Source: Proteobacteria bacterium ST_bin12
Lineage (GTDB): Bacteria > Pseudomonadota > Gammaproteobacteria > Burkholderiales > Methylophilaceae
Length of the DNA: 64,000 nucleotides
Assembly (NCBI GenBank): GCA_002083635.1
Contig: MSXP01000001.1
Coordinates: 1-64,000 of the forward strand
Direction of reading: 5' to 3'
How positions within the stretch are numbered: position 1 is the first letter of the stretch; the number at the start of each line of letters is the position of its first letter. The notes below the pieces were generated by a model. The model saw only the letters and a list, made by a program, of their open reading frames with translations, had not been told where the DNA came from and did not search any database. A program made the position numbers and the translations under genes. Positions 34,301 through 46,016 of this stretch are shown one piece after another.

Positions 34301-35760
34301 CCAAAGCTATTCAAAGTTATCGCATCAAAACACCCATTAAAAATATGACCGCCGACAGTCGAAATGTGACGCAAGGCAGCCTATTTTTAGCTTACCCGGG
34401 CGATAAAAAAGATGGTCGGGATTTTATTGCAGATGCGATTGCAAAAGGTGCAAAAGCCATTATTTGGGATTCGGCCGATTTTAGCTGGAATGCGGATTGG
34501 AATGTTGAAAATATCGGCATTAAGAACTTGCGCTTGCAAGCGGGGAATATTGCGGCGCAATACTATAAAAAGCCATCATCAAAATTATGGACCATAGGTG
34601 TCACTGGCACAAATGGGAAAACTTCAATCACGCAATGGTTAAGTCAGTGCTTGAATTATCTCGATCGTAAAACAGCCGTCATAGGCACGCTGGGCAATGG
34701 TTTTTCTGGGCAACTATCAGAAACTAGCAACACCACACCAGATGCCATTTTATTGCAATCCATGCTAGCAGATTACCTAAAGCAAGGCGCAGAAGTGGTG
34801 GCATTAGAAGTGTCATCGCACGGCTTGCACCAAGGTCGCGTCAGTGGCGTTGAGTTTGATGTTGCCGTATTGAGCAATTTATCGCGTGACCATTTGGATT
34901 ACCACGTAACTTTAGAAGACTACGCCGCTGCCAAACGCCGCTTGTTTGATAGCAATCATTTAAAAATGTCAGTCCTGAACTGTGATGATAGCTTTGGGCA
35001 GCAAATTGAAGATGATTTAAAATTAATAGGCGCGCCAGTGACGACTTACGGGATTGACCACGGCGATGTGCGCGCAACAAAACTGCATTTTGAAAATACC
35101 TATTTCAGCTTTGTCGCTGTAACGCCTCAAGGTAAGGCTGAAGTACGCGCTAATCTCATCGGCCGCTTTAATGTATACAACGTTTTGGCGGTGTTGGCGA
35201 CCTTGTTGGCATCTAATGTGGGCTTGAAAGATGCTGCAGAGGCAATTTCGAATATTCAATCAGCTCCCGGCCGCATGCAACAATTTGGTGGTGATCACCT
35301 GCCGCTGGTAGTGGTGGATTACGCACACACGCCCGATGCGCTAGAAAAAGTATTAACCACATTAAAAGCACAAAAAAAAGAAGGCGCAAAATTGGTTTGT
35401 GTGTTTGGTTGTGGTGGTAATCGCGATGCGGGTAAGCGTGAGCAAATGGGTAAAATTGCCAGTTACTTGGCCGATGCAGTAGTCGTAACGTCAGATAATC
35501 CAAGACATGAAAACAAACGCAAAATTATTAACGAAATTTTGCAAGGCATGCAGGGTAATTACTTAATTGAACAAGACCGGGCAAAAGCGATTTCGGTGGG
35601 CATTTTTGCTGCCAAGGCTGGCGATATTGTGTTGATTGCTGGTAAAGGCCATGAGCAATATCAAGAAGTAAAAGACAAAAAATATCATTTTAGCGATGCA
35701 GAACAAGCGCAAAAAGCACTGAAAAAATATGCGCAAACGCAAGCAGAGGTGCTGACATGA
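34297..35760 (+). CDS. murE: UDP-MurNAc-L-Ala-D-Glu:meso-diaminopimelate ligase
   Basis: A 487-residue Mur ligase that adds the third stem residue. The ATP loop is GVTGTNGKTSITQ near residue 106. The DNPR motif (VVTSDNPRHENKR near residue 400) marks meso-diaminopimelate rather than lysine as substrate, as expected for a Gram-negative cell. It overlaps both neighbours by 4 bases. Confidence 0.96.
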   Translation: MTKAIQSYRIKTPIKNMTADSRNVTQGSLFLAYPGDKKDGRDFIADAIAKGAKAIIWDSADFSWNADWNVENIGIKNLRLQAGNIAAQYYKKPSSKLWTIGVTGTNGKTSITQWLSQCLNYLDRKTAVIGTLGNGFSGQLSETSNTTPDAILLQSMLADYLKQGAEVVALEVSSHGLHQGRVSGVEFDVAVLSNLSRDHLDYHVTLEDYAAAKRRLFDSNHLKMSVLNCDDSFGQQIEDDLKLIGAPVTTYGIDHGDVRATKLHFENTYFSFVAVTPQGKAEVRANLIGRFNVYNVLAVLATLLASNVGLKDAAEAISNIQSAPGRMQQFGGDHLPLVVVDYAHTPDALEKVLTTLKAQKKEGAKLVCVFGCGGNRDAGKREQMGKIASYLADAVVVTSDNPRHENKRKIINEILQGMQGNYLIEQDRAKAISVGIFAAKAGDIVLIAGKGHEQYQEVKDKKYHFSDAEQAQKALKKYAQTQAEVLT

Positions 35761-37142
35761 TGCAGCTATCTACTATTGCAAAAGCCGTCAATGGTAAGCT
35801 ATTGGGTGAAGATGTTGAGATTCAAAGCATCGGCACAGACAGCCGTGCCATTATCAGCAATCAGCTTTTTGTGGCGATTAAAGGCGAAAATTTTGATGGT
35901 AATCAGTTTGCCGAAGCAGCGATTGGACAAGGTGCGGCGGCGGTATTAGTGTCTCATGCGCAAACACTAGCAAGGCCGGCGGTTGTGGTGGGAGATACGC
36001 GCTTAGCGCTTGGGCAGTTAGCTCAATTCTGGCGCAATCAGTTTGAGATGCCTTTGATTGCGATTACTGGTAGCAATGGAAAAACCACTACCAAGGAAAT
36101 GTTAAGCGCAATTCTCGTTGCGGCTACCAAAGATTTAACCAAAGTACACGCTACAGTCGGTAACTTAAATAATGACATTGGCATGCCGCTCACTTTGCTC
36201 AAAATGCGCAAAGAGCACGCTTATGCCGTGATTGAAATGGGCATGAATCATTTGGGCGAGATTGATTATTTAACGAAAATCGCTCAGCCAACCGTAGTGC
36301 TGATTATTAACGCTGGCACAGCGCATATTGGCGAATTAGGTTCGCGTGAAAACATCGCCAAAGCCAAAGGCGAGATTTTTAATGGCCTAAGTGAAAATGG
36401 AATTGCTGTTATCAATGCTGATGACGCTTTTTTTGGCTATTGGCAAGCGTTAACTATTGGTAAAAAAGTGCTCACGTTTAGCTTAAATAAAGTAGCAGAC
36501 GTGAGCGCCAAATATCAAGAAATTGAAGGTTTAAGTCATATTGAATTGACCACCCCAACAGGAAAAATCAACTTTAAATTAAATGTGTTAGGTAAGCACA
36601 ATATTGCCAATGCGGTTGCAGCCACCGCAGCCGCAGTTGCATTGGGGATTTGTAATCAAAATATAGCCGACGGCTTGCAAAATATGCAGGCCGTACATAG
36701 TCGCCTGCAGCGCAAGGCTGGCCTAAACGGTGTGCTTTTAATTGATGACACCTACAACGCTAATCCTGATTCTATGAAAGCCGCCATTGATGTGTTAGCG
36801 GCGATGGATGGAGCGCGCATTTTTGTGATGGGCGATATGGGTGAGTTGGGCGAAGATGCCGCAACAATGCATGCAGAAATTGGCTTGTATGCAAAACAAA
36901 ATGGGGTGAAAAATTTACTGGCTTTTGGTGCATTAAGTATCCATGCGGCAAATGCATTTGGTGCGGGTGCGCAACACTTTTCGGCGTTAGAAGATGTGAT
37001 TATCAATACAAAAAAACTAATGCAAACACACACAACGGTTTTGGTTAAGGGCTCACGTTTTATGAAAATGGAACGTGTAGTAGAGCCATTAACACAGCAA
37101 AACTTAGAAAAAAGTTTAATGGAGGACGCCCAATGTTATTAG
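35757..37142 (+). CDS. murF: UDP-MurNAc-tripeptide:D-Ala-D-Ala ligase
   Basis: A 461-residue Mur ligase that adds D-Ala-D-Ala to complete the pentapeptide. The P-loop [13 protein letters not shown] is near residue 102, [10 protein letters not shown] is near 160, and [14 protein letters not shown] is near 330. It starts in the murE stop (ATGA) and overlaps mraY by 10 bases. Confidence 0.96.
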   Translation: MMQLSTIAKAVNGKLLGEDVEIQSIGTDSRAIISNQLFVAIKGENFDGNQFAEAAIGQGAAAVLVSHAQTLARPAVVVGDTRLALGQLAQFWRNQFEMPLIAITGSNGKTTTKEMLSAILVAATKDLTKVHATVGNLNNDIGMPLTLLKMRKEHAYAVIEMGMNHLGEIDYLTKIAQPTVVLIINAGTAHIGELGSRENIAKAKGEIFNGLSENGIAVINADDAFFGYWQALTIGKKVLTFSLNKVADVSAKYQEIEGLSHIELTTPTGKINFKLNVLGKHNIANAVAATAAAVALGICNQNIADGLQNMQAVHSRLQRKAGLNGVLLIDDTYNANPDSMKAAIDVLAAMDGARIFVMGDMGELGEDAATMHAEIGLYAKQNGVKNLLAFGALSIHAANAFGAGAQHFSALEDVIINTKKLMQTHTTVLVKGSRFMKMERVVEPLTQQNLEKSLMEDAQCY

Positions 37143-38236
37143 AGCTTGCTAGGTATTTAGCGCACGATATTCGCGGTTTTAATGTATTTAACTACATTAC
37201 CTTGCGCGCTGTGTTGGCGACATTAACGGCGTTACTCATCTCATTTATGGTTGGCCCAACTATGATACGCAAGCTGACTCAATATAAAGTAGGCCAAGCT
37301 GTGCGCGACGATGGCCCACAAACGCATTTGGTAAAAGCGGGCACGCCAACCATGGGTGGCGCACTAATCTTAGTCGCCATCGGTATTTCCACCATCTTGT
37401 GGGGCGATTTACACAATAAATATATTTGGGTAGTGCTGGTTACCACGCTTGGTTTTGGTGCGATTGGCTGGGTAGATGATTACCGTAAAGTGGTTTACAA
37501 AAATCCTAAAGGTTTATCGGCCAAAGCTAAATATTTTTGGCAAAGCGTGATTGGCCTGGGCGTGGCGATATTTTTATATCAAACGTCCAGCAGCCCAACA
37601 GAAACCACCTTGATTGTTCCTTTTATTAAAAATTTAGTGCTACCGCTAGGTGCTATAGGTTTTATCTTACTGACTTATTTAGTCATTGTTGGTAGTAGCA
37701 ATGCGGTGAATTTAACCGATGGCTTAGATGGATTGGCGATTATGCCAACAGTAATGGTAGGTAGCGCACTCGCGATATTTGCGTACGTCGCGGGGCATTT
37801 GTATTTCTCAAAATACTTAGGTATTCCTTATGTGGCAGGTGCTGGCGAAATGATGGTGTTCTGTGCGGCGATGGCGGGTGCTGGTTTGGGCTTCTTATGG
37901 TTTAACGCCTACCCCGCAGAAGTGTTTATGGGCGATGTTGGTGCCTTGGCTTTAGGCGCTGCCTTGGGCGTTGTTGCTGTGATTGTGCGTCAAGAAATTG
38001 TGCTGTTTATTATGGGTGGCGTGTTTGTGGTAGAAACGTTTTCGGTGGCGCTGCAAGTGCTGTATTTCAAATACACCAAATTTAAAACAGGTGTGGGCCA
38101 GCGCATCTTTTTGATGGCACCACTACATCACCATTATGAACAAAAAGGCTGGAAAGAGACGCAAGTAGTCGTGCGCTTCTGGATTATTACCATGATGTTG
38201 GTGCTAATCGGCCTTGCGACATTGAAATTAAGATAA
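37133..38236 (+). CDS. mraY: Phospho-MurNAc-pentapeptide transferase
   Basis: A 367-residue inner-membrane enzyme with about 10 helices that forms lipid I. Conserved acidic motifs are [10 protein letters not shown] near residue 117, [12 protein letters not shown] near 198 and [13 protein letters not shown] near 263. The cytoplasmic [11 protein letters not shown] loop is near residue 325. It sits between murF and murD as in most proteobacteria. Confidence 0.96.
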   Translation: MLLELARYLAHDIRGFNVFNYITLRAVLATLTALLISFMVGPTMIRKLTQYKVGQAVRDDGPQTHLVKAGTPTMGGALILVAIGISTILWGDLHNKYIWVVLVTTLGFGAIGWVDDYRKVVYKNPKGLSAKAKYFWQSVIGLGVAIFLYQTSSSPTETTLIVPFIKNLVLPLGAIGFILLTYLVIVGSSNAVNLTDGLDGLAIMPTVMVGSALAIFAYVAGHLYFSKYLGIPYVAGAGEMMVFCAAMAGAGLGFLWFNAYPAEVFMGDVGALALGAALGVVAVIVRQEIVLFIMGGVFVVETFSVALQVLYFKYTKFKTGVGQRIFLMAPLHHHYEQKGWKETQVVVRFWIITMMLVLIGLATLKLR

Positions 38237-38246
38237 ATAAAACTAG

Positions 38247-39635
38247 ATGAAAATTGCATTAAAAGATAAAAAAGTACTGGTATTAGGCCTTGGTGACACA
38301 GGCCTATCTGCTTTGCATTGGCTTGAACACCAAGGTGCTATTTTGTCTGTCGCCGATTCACGCACTAATCCGCCTAGCGTAGACCATGTGACGAAGCGTA
38401 TGCCGCAGGTGCATATTTATACTGGCGCGTTTGACCCAGCCGTATTTAAACGAGCCGATTTAATTGTCATTAGCCCAGGTGTGGCGCTAAGTGAACCAGC
38501 CGTGCAAGCGGCGATTGAGGCAGGTGTAACCGTTGTTGGCGATGTGGAATTATTTGCGCAATATCGCCCTAAGCACTCAAAAGTAATTGCAATTACAGGA
38601 TCAAACGGCAAAACAACGGTGACCACTTTAGTGGGCGAAATCTGCAAAGAGGCTGGTTTAAAAACCATTGTGGCCGGCAATATTGGTTTGCCAGTGCTAG
38701 AAGCCTTAATGATGGAAGCGCCCGATGTATACGTGTTAGAGCTTTCGAGTTTTCAATTAGAAACTACACATCACCTTAAGTGCGATAGCGCAACGGTGCT
38801 AAATATTAGCGAAGACCACATGGATAGGTACGCCGATATTAACGCCTATATTGCGGCCAAAGCGCGTATTTTGGCGCATACAAAAGTAGCCGTACTTAAT
38901 CGTGACGATGCCGCTACATTGGCCATGTCAGCCAAACATAAAGTGACATTTGGTTTGAATGAGGCGACTGAAAAATACGATTTTGGCTTAATTGAATCAG
39001 ATGGTATGCACTACTTAACCAGCGGACAACGCATGATAATGAAAGCCAGCCAGTTACATATTACAGGCTTGCACAATGTGGCAAATGCCTTAGCGGCAAT
39101 GGCGCTTTGCAGCGCAATTGGAATTGAAAAGACATTCATCGTTAAAGCGTTGATTGATTTTAAAGGCTTGCCGCACCGCGTGGAATGGGTGGCGAGTATT
39201 AACGATGTGGATTATTACGATGACTCAAAAGGCACTAATGTAGGCGCTACTTGTGCCGCCATTGCAGGCATGACCAAGCAAGGTAAGCCACAAAAAGTGG
39301 TGCTGATTGCAGGCGGTGATAGCAAAGGTCAGGATTTTTCACCTTTATTGCCTGCTATTCAAAATAACGCGCGCGCTGTGGTGTTAATAGGTCGCGATGC
39401 TGCATTAATTGAAGCCGTTTTATTGCCAAGCAATGTGCCAATATATCACGCCGCCGATTTGCCAGAAGCGGTGAGTATTGCCAAGAAAATAGCGTTAAGT
39501 GGTGATGCCGTATTGCTGTCATCGGCTTGCGCAAGCTTTGATATGTTTAAAAATTATGTACATCGCGCAGAAGTGTTTATAGAAGCAGTAAAACGATTGC
39601 AAGATTACTCTACGCAGCAGATGGTCACATGCTAG
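38247..39635 (+). CDS. murD: UDP-MurNAc-L-alanine:D-glutamate ligase
   Basis: A 462-residue Mur ligase adding D-Glu. It has an N-terminal Rossmann-like domain ([18 protein letters not shown]), the ATP loop [14 protein letters not shown] near residue 117, and a C-terminal domain with [12 protein letters not shown] and [11 protein letters not shown]. It lies 10 bases after mraY. Confidence 0.95.
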   Translation: MKIALKDKKVLVLGLGDTGLSALHWLEHQGAILSVADSRTNPPSVDHVTKRMPQVHIYTGAFDPAVFKRADLIVISPGVALSEPAVQAAIEAGVTVVGDVELFAQYRPKHSKVIAITGSNGKTTVTTLVGEICKEAGLKTIVAGNIGLPVLEALMMEAPDVYVLELSSFQLETTHHLKCDSATVLNISEDHMDRYADINAYIAAKARILAHTKVAVLNRDDAATLAMSAKHKVTFGLNEATEKYDFGLIESDGMHYLTSGQRMIMKASQLHITGLHNVANALAAMALCSAIGIEKTFIVKALIDFKGLPHRVEWVASINDVDYYDDSKGTNVGATCAAIAGMTKQGKPQKVVLIAGGDSKGQDFSPLLPAIQNNARAVVLIGRDAALIEAVLLPSNVPIYHAADLPEAVSIAKKIALSGDAVLLSSACASFDMFKNYVHRAEVFIEAVKRLQDYSTQQMVTC

Positions 39636-39645
39636 GACTCTCAAT

Positions 39646-40812
39646 ATGTTAGCCCCAGTGATGCACAGTCGTGAGCGTATCAATGCCGCCAGCTACGATC
39701 AAATGTTGCTTTGGGTAACCTTGATTTTGCTGGGTTTAGGCTTGGTGATGGTGTATTCCGCCTCAATCGCCATCGCCGAGGCCGATAAAGCAGTCGGTCA
39801 TCAAAGTACCTACTATTTAATTCGCCAAAGTATTTTTATTGTGTTGGGCTTAATGGTAGGCGCAGTTTCGTTTCAAATTCCTGTTGCATGGTGGCAAAAA
39901 ATGGCGCCATACCTATTTTTATTAGGATTATTTTTACTGGTGTTAGTGCTAATTCCAGGTGTTGGTCGCAACGTCAATGGTAGTCAACGCTGGCTGTCTT
40001 TATTTGTGATTAATTTACAGCCATCCGAACTGGTTAAGTTGTTCGCTGCTATGTACGTGGCCGATTACGCCGTGCGCAAAGCGCCACAAATGGATAGTAT
40101 TGTGCGCGGCTTTTTGCCAATGGCGGCTGTAATGGTGCTTGTTGGTTTCTTATTGTTGCGTGAGCCAGACTTTGGCGCATTTGCAGTGATTGCGGCTATT
40201 TCAATTTCCATTCTTTGGCTAGGTGGCATTAACGTCAAAATCTTTATTGCCTTGCTAGCTCTGTTACCAGTTGCCATTTATGTGTTAATTGTCAGCTCGC
40301 CTTACCGCATGCAGCGTGTGATTGGGTTTATGGACCCTTGGGCCGACCCGTATGGCAAAGGTTATCAACTTTCTCACGCCTTAATTGCGTTTGGACGTGG
40401 TGAGTGGTTTGGCGTTGGCTTAGGCGCAAGTGTAGAGAAATTACTGTATTTACCAGAAGCGCACACCGACTTTTTGTTGGCTGTGATTGCAGAAGAATTA
40501 GGCTTTATTGGTGTGCTAACCGTGCTGGGACTATTTAGCTGGATTGTGATTCGCGCCTTTGGTATTGGCAAGGAGGCTGTGGCAAATGAGCGCTATTTTG
40601 CCGCATTACTGGCACAAGGTTTAGGTGTTTGGATTGGTGCGCAAGCCATTATTAACATTGGCGTGAACATGGGCGTGCTGCCAACTAAAGGCTTAACACT
40701 GCCATTGTTGTCATTTGGCGGCAGCGGCATTTTGGCTAATTGTATTGCCATGGCGGTGCTTTTACGCATTGATTTTGAGAACAGAAGATTGCAGAAAGGG
40801 CTGCCAGCATGA
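39646..40812 (+). CDS. ftsW: Septal peptidoglycan glycosyltransferase FtsW
   Basis: A 388-residue SEDS polymerase with about 10 membrane helices that works with FtsI at the septum. Motifs include [22 protein letters not shown] with [13 protein letters not shown], and the catalytic-loop region [31 protein letters not shown] lies near the C-terminus. It overlaps murG by 4 bases. Confidence 0.95.
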   Translation: MLAPVMHSRERINAASYDQMLLWVTLILLGLGLVMVYSASIAIAEADKAVGHQSTYYLIRQSIFIVLGLMVGAVSFQIPVAWWQKMAPYLFLLGLFLLVLVLIPGVGRNVNGSQRWLSLFVINLQPSELVKLFAAMYVADYAVRKAPQMDSIVRGFLPMAAVMVLVGFLLLREPDFGAFAVIAAISISILWLGGINVKIFIALLALLPVAIYVLIVSSPYRMQRVIGFMDPWADPYGKGYQLSHALIAFGRGEWFGVGLGASVEKLLYLPEAHTDFLLAVIAEELGFIGVLTVLGLFSWIVIRAFGIGKEAVANERYFAALLAQGLGVWIGAQAIINIGVNMGVLPTKGLTLPLLSFGGSGILANCIAMAVLLRIDFENRRLQKGLPA

Positions 40813-41900
40813 TGCTAAATAGCCCCGTTACCCAATTTGGCAAATTCACCATCTTAATTATGGCAGGTGGCACTGGCGGCCACGTTTATCCCGCTATGGC
40901 TGTTGCCGATTATTTAAAAGAACATGGGTGGAATGTGGTGTGGTTATGCACCGCTGGCGGCATGGAAAACCGATTAATAGAAGGTAAAAATTACAGCAAA
41001 GCTACAATCACCATGCGTGGCGTACGTGGAAAAGGCTTATTAGGTTGGTTGCTATTACCTTATAAATTAGCGATTGCCTTTAAGCAAAGTTTTACTGCAA
41101 TTCGTCAGCATCAACCAGATGTGGTGCTGGGTATGGGCGGGTTTGCAGCTTTTCCTGGCGGTGTGATGGCTAAATTGCTGGGTAGGCCCTTGGTGATTCA
41201 TGAGCAAAATTCGGTTGCAGGCTTAACCAATAAAACCTTGAGTTTGATAGCCGATAAAACCTTGGCTGCTTTTCCTTCCGCTTTTGGCAATAAAGCAGAA
41301 TTAGTGGGCAATCCTGTGCGGCAAGATATCACGCAGCTAGCATCACCAGACCAAAGGTACGGCCAGCGTACAGGAAAACTAAATTTGTTGGTGGTTGGCG
41401 GTAGCTTAGGTGCAGCGGCATTAAATGATGTATTACCAAAAGCCTTGGCTAATTTGCCAAGCGGCCAGTTTGATGTAGTGCATCAGGCAGGAGAAAAGCA
41501 TATTGCTGCACTGCAAGCCAACTACCAAGCCGCCAATGTGCAGGCGGATGCTAAAGCGTTTATCAATAATATGGCCGAAATGTACGCTTGGGCCGATATC
41601 GTGATTTGCCGCGCAGGCGCACTCACGGTGGCTGAATTGGCTTGTGTAGGTGTGGCTAGTATTTTGGTGCCTTTCCCTCACGCAGTGGATGACCACCAAA
41701 CCTACAACGCACAATATTTAAGCGATGCAGGCGCGGCTAAATTGATTCAACAAACTGAATTTAGTGTGCAAAAAGCCACTGAAATGTTGCGCAGTTTAAC
41801 GCGTGAGATTTGCTTGGAAATGGCTGTTAAAGCGAAGCAATTAGCTAAACCAGAGGCAACGGCGACAGTTGCGAAAATTTGTATGGAGTTAGCACTATGA
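40809..41900 (+). CDS. murG: Lipid II synthase (UDP-GlcNAc transferase) MurG
   Basis: A 363-residue GT-B glycosyltransferase that adds GlcNAc to lipid I on the inner face of the membrane. Glycine loops are [14 protein letters not shown] near residue 18 and [13 protein letters not shown] near 195. [14 protein letters not shown] and [13 protein letters not shown] bind the donor sugar nucleotide. The frame starts [18 protein letters not shown], about ten residues longer at the N-terminus than E. coli MurG. It overlaps murC by 4 bases. Confidence 0.95.
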   Translation: MMLNSPVTQFGKFTILIMAGGTGGHVYPAMAVADYLKEHGWNVVWLCTAGGMENRLIEGKNYSKATITMRGVRGKGLLGWLLLPYKLAIAFKQSFTAIRQHQPDVVLGMGGFAAFPGGVMAKLLGRPLVIHEQNSVAGLTNKTLSLIADKTLAAFPSAFGNKAELVGNPVRQDITQLASPDQRYGQRTGKLNLLVVGGSLGAAALNDVLPKALANLPSGQFDVVHQAGEKHIAALQANYQAANVQADAKAFINNMAEMYAWADIVICRAGALTVAELACVGVASILVPFPHAVDDHQTYNAQYLSDAGAAKLIQQTEFSVQKATEMLRSLTREICLEMAVKAKQLAKPEATATVAKICMELAL

Positions 41901-43330
41901 AGCACAAAGTGAAAAATATCCACTTCATCGGCATAGGCGGCGCAGGTATGAGTGGCATTGCTGAAGTGTTGATTAACTTGGATTTTCAAGTGTCAGGTTC
42001 TGATTTAGCCAGCAATGCGACGACTAAACGTTTGGCAGGTTTTGGCGCAACGGTGTATCAAGGTCACGCCACAGAAAACTTAAAAAATGCGGATGTAGTT
42101 GTGGTTTCAAGTGCGGTAAACGAAGCAAACCCTGAAGTGATTGCAGCGCGCGCCAAAAATATTCCTGTGATACCACGCGCGTTGATGTTGGCGGAATTAA
42201 TGCGATTTAGACAAGGCATTGCAGTGGCTGGCACTCATGGCAAAACTACTACTACAAGCTTAATCGCCAGCATTTTAAATGAAGCTGGTATGGACCCGAC
42301 TTTTGTGATTGGCGGCAAGCTAGAAGCTGCTAGCGCCAATGCGCGTTTGGGTACAGGCGAATATATCGTGGCAGAGGCAGATGAATCGGATGCTTCATTT
42401 TTGCACTTAACACCTGTAATGGCTGTGGTCACCAATATCGACCAAGATCATATGGATACTTATGAGCACAGCTTTGAAAAACTTAAAAGCGCGTTTGTGG
42501 AATTTTTGCAGCAATTACCTTTTTGGGGTATGGCGGTGGTGTGTATCGATGATGCCAATATTCGTGAGATATTGCCGCGCGTGACCAAGCCTGTAATGAC
42601 TTATGGCATGAGTGAAGATGCGCGCATCCGTGCCAAAAATGTACGCGCCGATAACGGTCAGATGCATTTTACGGTTGAACGCATCAATGGCGTGACTACA
42701 ACGTTTGACGTGACGCTCAATTTGCCCGGCAATCACTATGTGTTGAATGCCTTGGCGGCGATTGCGATTGCAAGTGAATTGAACGTGAGTGATGCGGTGA
42801 TTATTAAAGCATTAGCCGAGTTTAAAGGTGTTGGCAGACGTTTTGAGCGCTATGGCGAAATTGCCATTAAGCCAACACAAGTAAAAGCAGGCGGCACATT
42901 TACGCTTATTGACGATTACGGCCATCACCCAGTTGAGATGCAAGCGGTAATTGCCGCCGCACGTGGTGCATTCCCTGATAGGCGATTAGTGATGGCGTTT
43001 CAGCCACACCGCTATACAAGAACAAGAGATTGTTTTGAGGATTTTGTGCGTGTGCTTTCCACTGCCGATGCGGTGTTGCTGACGGAAGTGTATTCAGCAG
43101 GCGAAGCGCCAATCGTGGCAGCCGATACGCGCAGCTTAATTCGCTCAATCCGCTTGGCTGGCAAAGTAGAGCCGCAATTTGTAGAAACGACAGATGAGTT
43201 GCCAGCAGCTATTTTAAATATAGTTAAAGCGGGCGATGTAGTGATTGTAATGGGCGCTGGCTCAATTGGGCAGGTCGCAGCAAAAACCAAAGAACAAGCG
43301 ACTGCGCAAAATAAGGAGTTGGTGAGTTAA
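41897..43330 (+). CDS. murC: UDP-MurNAc:L-alanine ligase
   Basis: A 477-residue Mur ligase adding L-Ala. The N-terminus [18 protein letters not shown] is typical, the ATP loop [13 protein letters not shown] is near residue 112, and [10 protein letters not shown] is near residue 340. I start it at the ATG that overlaps the murG stop (ATGA); a longer frame from 41879 would run inside murG. It overlaps murB by one base (TAATG). Confidence 0.95.
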   Translation: MKHKVKNIHFIGIGGAGMSGIAEVLINLDFQVSGSDLASNATTKRLAGFGATVYQGHATENLKNADVVVVSSAVNEANPEVIAARAKNIPVIPRALMLAELMRFRQGIAVAGTHGKTTTTSLIASILNEAGMDPTFVIGGKLEAASANARLGTGEYIVAEADESDASFLHLTPVMAVVTNIDQDHMDTYEHSFEKLKSAFVEFLQQLPFWGMAVVCIDDANIREILPRVTKPVMTYGMSEDARIRAKNVRADNGQMHFTVERINGVTTTFDVTLNLPGNHYVLNALAAIAIASELNVSDAVIIKALAEFKGVGRRFERYGEIAIKPTQVKAGGTFTLIDDYGHHPVEMQAVIAAARGAFPDRRLVMAFQPHRYTRTRDCFEDFVRVLSTADAVLLTEVYSAGEAPIVAADTRSLIRSIRLAGKVEPQFVETTDELPAAILNIVKAGDVVIVMGAGSIGQVAAKTKEQATAQNKELVS

Positions 43331-44229
43331 TGACGCAAGTGAGCCTTCAAGCACAATCGCAACTGCTGAAAAACGAGCCATTGGCACGTTACACCAGCTG
43401 GCGTGTGGGCGGTCGGGCTGACCGTGTGTTTATTGCTGAAAGTTTGAGCGAGTTACAGGGTTTTCTGCAAACATTAGACCATGCGGAACCGATTGTTTTT
43501 ATGGGATTGGGCAGTAATTTATTGGTGCGTGATGGCGGTGTGCGTGGCACGGTTGTTGTGATGCATCAAGCCTTAAATGATTTGCGTATGGATGGTCAAT
43601 ACATCTACGCCGAAGCGGGTGTGACCTGCGGAAAATTGGCGCGGTTTAGTGCCAATAACGCAAAAGAAGGTGCTGAATTTATGGCTGGCATTCCGGGTAC
43701 GGTGGGCGGCGCGCTGGCAATGAATGCAGGTTGTTATGGCAGTGAAACTTGGAATATTGTGCACCAAGTATTGACCATAGACCGCAACGGTGTGACGCGT
43801 GTGCGTAATGCTTCAGAATTTATTGCCAGCTATCGCCATGTAGAAATGCCTGTGCCAGATGAATGGTTTTTGGGCGGATGGTTTCAGCTAGATGCGGGTG
43901 AAGCCAATCAATCGCTAAGAAAAATTAAAAATTTATTGGCAACGCGTTTAGCTAGCCAGCCGCTGAATTTACCCAGTGCAGGCTCTACTTTTAGAAACCC
44001 GCAGGGTGATTTCGCGGCAAGGCTAATTGAAGCCAGCGGTTTAAAAGGTTACCAAATTGGCGGTGCGCAAGTATCACCCAAGCACGCCAATTTTATTGTC
44101 AATTTGGGCGAATGCACGGCCTTGGACATTGAATTATTAATTAGGCACATGAAAGACGTGGTTTTGCAGAAACAAGGCGTAGCACTACAACAAGAAGTAA
44201 GGGTAATCGGTGAGTACAGCAATGAATAA
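43330..44229 (+). CDS. murB: UDP-N-acetylenolpyruvoylglucosamine reductase
   Basis: A 299-residue FAD enzyme that completes UDP-MurNAc. Motifs are [14 protein letters not shown] near residue 21, [14 protein letters not shown] near 57, and [18 protein letters not shown] near 118. [10 protein letters not shown] carries the catalytic Ser. The C-terminal [13 protein letters not shown] is intact. It overlaps ddl by 8 bases with the start chosen there. Confidence 0.95.
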   Translation: MTQVSLQAQSQLLKNEPLARYTSWRVGGRADRVFIAESLSELQGFLQTLDHAEPIVFMGLGSNLLVRDGGVRGTVVVMHQALNDLRMDGQYIYAEAGVTCGKLARFSANNAKEGAEFMAGIPGTVGGALAMNAGCYGSETWNIVHQVLTIDRNGVTRVRNASEFIASYRHVEMPVPDEWFLGGWFQLDAGEANQSLRKIKNLLATRLASQPLNLPSAGSTFRNPQGDFAARLIEASGLKGYQIGGAQVSPKHANFIVNLGECTALDIELLIRHMKDVVLQKQGVALQQEVRVIGEYSNE

Positions 44230-45151
44230 ATTTGGAAAAGTAGCCGTTTTATTTGGCGGCAAATCTGGCGAGCGTGAAGTGTCGATTAAAAGCGGCTCGG
44301 CAGTGCTGGCAGCATTAAAACGCCAAGGTGTAGATGCCGTAGCGTTTGACCCTGCAACAGAAGCCTTAAGCGAGCTAAGCCAATTTGATCGTGCTTTTAT
44401 CTCTCTGCATGGTCGTTATGGTGAAGATGGTACGATTCAAGGTGCGCTGGAATTAATGGATATTCCATTCACAGGTAGCGGTGTCATGGCGTCTAGCTTG
44501 GGCATGGATAAATGGCGCACTAAATTAATGTGGCGCGCGGTAGGTGTTGCCACACCAGATTTTGAAGTAGTGACTGCAAATAGCGATTTTGCAGCAATTG
44601 AGCAACAACTGGGTTTACCTCTGTTTGTAAAACCAGCCAATGAGGGCTCTAGCATTGGCATTAGTAAAGTAAAAACGACTGGCGGATTAAAAGCCGCTTA
44701 TGAACTGGCAGCAAAGGCTGACCCACTTGTGATTGCAGAGCAATTTGTGGGTGGTGGTGAATACACCGTTGGCATTTTAGGCGATGAAGCATTACCTATT
44801 ATTAGAATCGTGCCTAAAAATGAATTTTATGATTTTGAAGCTAAATATTTGCGCGATGACACAGAATATCGCTGCCCAAGTGGATTAAGTGCAGAAAAAG
44901 AAGCGCTCATTCAGCAAGAGGCTTTGCAGGCATTCCGCACCATTGGTTGTAGTGACTGGGGCAGAGTAGATTTTTTAATGGATGAAGAAGGTAATCATTA
45001 CTTTTTAGAAGTAAATACCAGTCCAGGTATGACAGACCATAGCTTGGTACCAATGGCCGCAAAAGCTGCAGGAATATCATTTGACTCATTGGTTTTGAAG
45101 ATTATAGCGATGACACTTAACCCTCAAAATGAGACGAAAAATGTGGGATAA
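44222..45151 (+). CDS. ddl: D-alanine-D-alanine ligase
   Basis: A 309-residue ATP-grasp ligase supplying D-Ala-D-Ala to Mur[20 protein letters not shown] is at the N-terminus and [17 protein letters not shown] is near residue 136. The Mg-binding end is [18 protein letters not shown] chose the ATG at 44222 because a GGTGAG site lies six bases before it; an upstream GTG at 44210 would add four residues. Confidence 0.94.
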   Translation: MNKFGKVAVLFGGKSGEREVSIKSGSAVLAALKRQGVDAVAFDPATEALSELSQFDRAFISLHGRYGEDGTIQGALELMDIPFTGSGVMASSLGMDKWRTKLMWRAVGVATPDFEVVTANSDFAAIEQQLGLPLFVKPANEGSSIGISKVKTTGGLKAAYELAAKADPLVIAEQFVGGGEYTVGILGDEALPIIRIVPKNEFYDFEAKYLRDDTEYRCPSGLSAEKEALIQQEALQAFRTIGCSDWGRVDFLMDEEGNHYFLEVNTSPGMTDHSLVPMAAKAAGISFDSLVLKIIAMTLNPQNETKNVG

Positions 45152-45983
45152 ACCCCGCCTACTCAATTGGTTCGCCAATTTGCTATACGCTATTTCAGTG
45201 GTGTTGATGCTCTACGCCTTGGTGTTTGTGGTGGTGCATTTGCCCATTTTTCCGCTACGCGAAGTGAAAATTGATGGACAGTTAGCGCATGTAAATCGCG
45301 AGCAAATTAAGCTAATCGTGGCTAAACATTTGAAAGGTAACTTTTTTACCTTAGATTTAGTAAAAGCGCGCGATGCGTTTCAAAAGCTACCTTGGGCGCG
45401 CGAAGTCAGTGTACGTCGTCGCTGGCCAGATAAGCTAGAAGTAGCCATTGAAGAACATCAGGCACTGGCACGCTGGGGCAATATTGCGCTGGTGAATACG
45501 CATGGCGAATTGTTTCAAGCCGCCACAGATGCCGAATTGCCAGTGTTTTACGGCCCAGGTGATGGTGTGATGGAAGTGACTAAAAGCTATGGCAGTTATA
45601 GCCAAATTTTAAATAAAGCCTATATCAGAATCGCACAAGTAACGCTATCCCCACGCCGCTCTTGGGAGATTAAAACCAATAAAGGTTTATTGATTGCGTT
45701 GGGTCGTGTTGATATGGATGCGCGCTTGAACAAATTTGCAGGTGCTTATCAATCCACGCTCAGTCAGCTAAATGTACAAGTGGCTTATGCCGATTTGCGT
45801 TACCCAAATGGCTTTGCAGTGCGCAAGCCTGCAGGTTTAAGTGCGACATCTGCAAAACAAATGCCAGCTAAAGAATTGCCAAATAAAGCAGTGCCGATTA
45901 AACCAGCACCGATTAAACCAGTGCCCGCAGCGATTAAAGCAAAGCCAGTAACAATGGCTCCTGCCAAATCGGCTAGGGTTTAG
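45129..45983 (+). CDS. ftsQ: Cell division protein FtsQ
   Basis: A 284-residue bitopic divisome protein. It has a cytoplasmic tip, a membrane helix at about residues 18-38, a POTRA domain starting [14 protein letters not shown], and an FtsQ-type beta domain. The last 45 residues are a Lys/Pro/Ala-rich tail with repeated IKPxP units that go beyond the usual end. The start overlaps ddl by 23 bases; an ATG at 45141 is possible. Confidence 0.93.
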   Translation: MRRKMWDKPRLLNWFANLLYAISVVLMLYALVFVVVHLPIFPLREVKIDGQLAHVNREQIKLIVAKHLKGNFFTLDLVKARDAFQKLPWAREVSVRRRWPDKLEVAIEEHQALARWGNIALVNTHGELFQAATDAELPVFYGPGDGVMEVTKSYGSYSQILNKAYIRIAQVTLSPRRSWEIKTNKGLLIALGRVDMDARLNKFAGAYQSTLSQLNVQVAYADLRYPNGFAVRKPAGLSATSAKQMPAKELPNKAVPIKPAPIKPVPAAIKAKPVTMAPAKSARV

Positions 45984-46016
45984 GCTAAGGGTTAAAAATG
46001 AAAAAGGGAGTAAATA

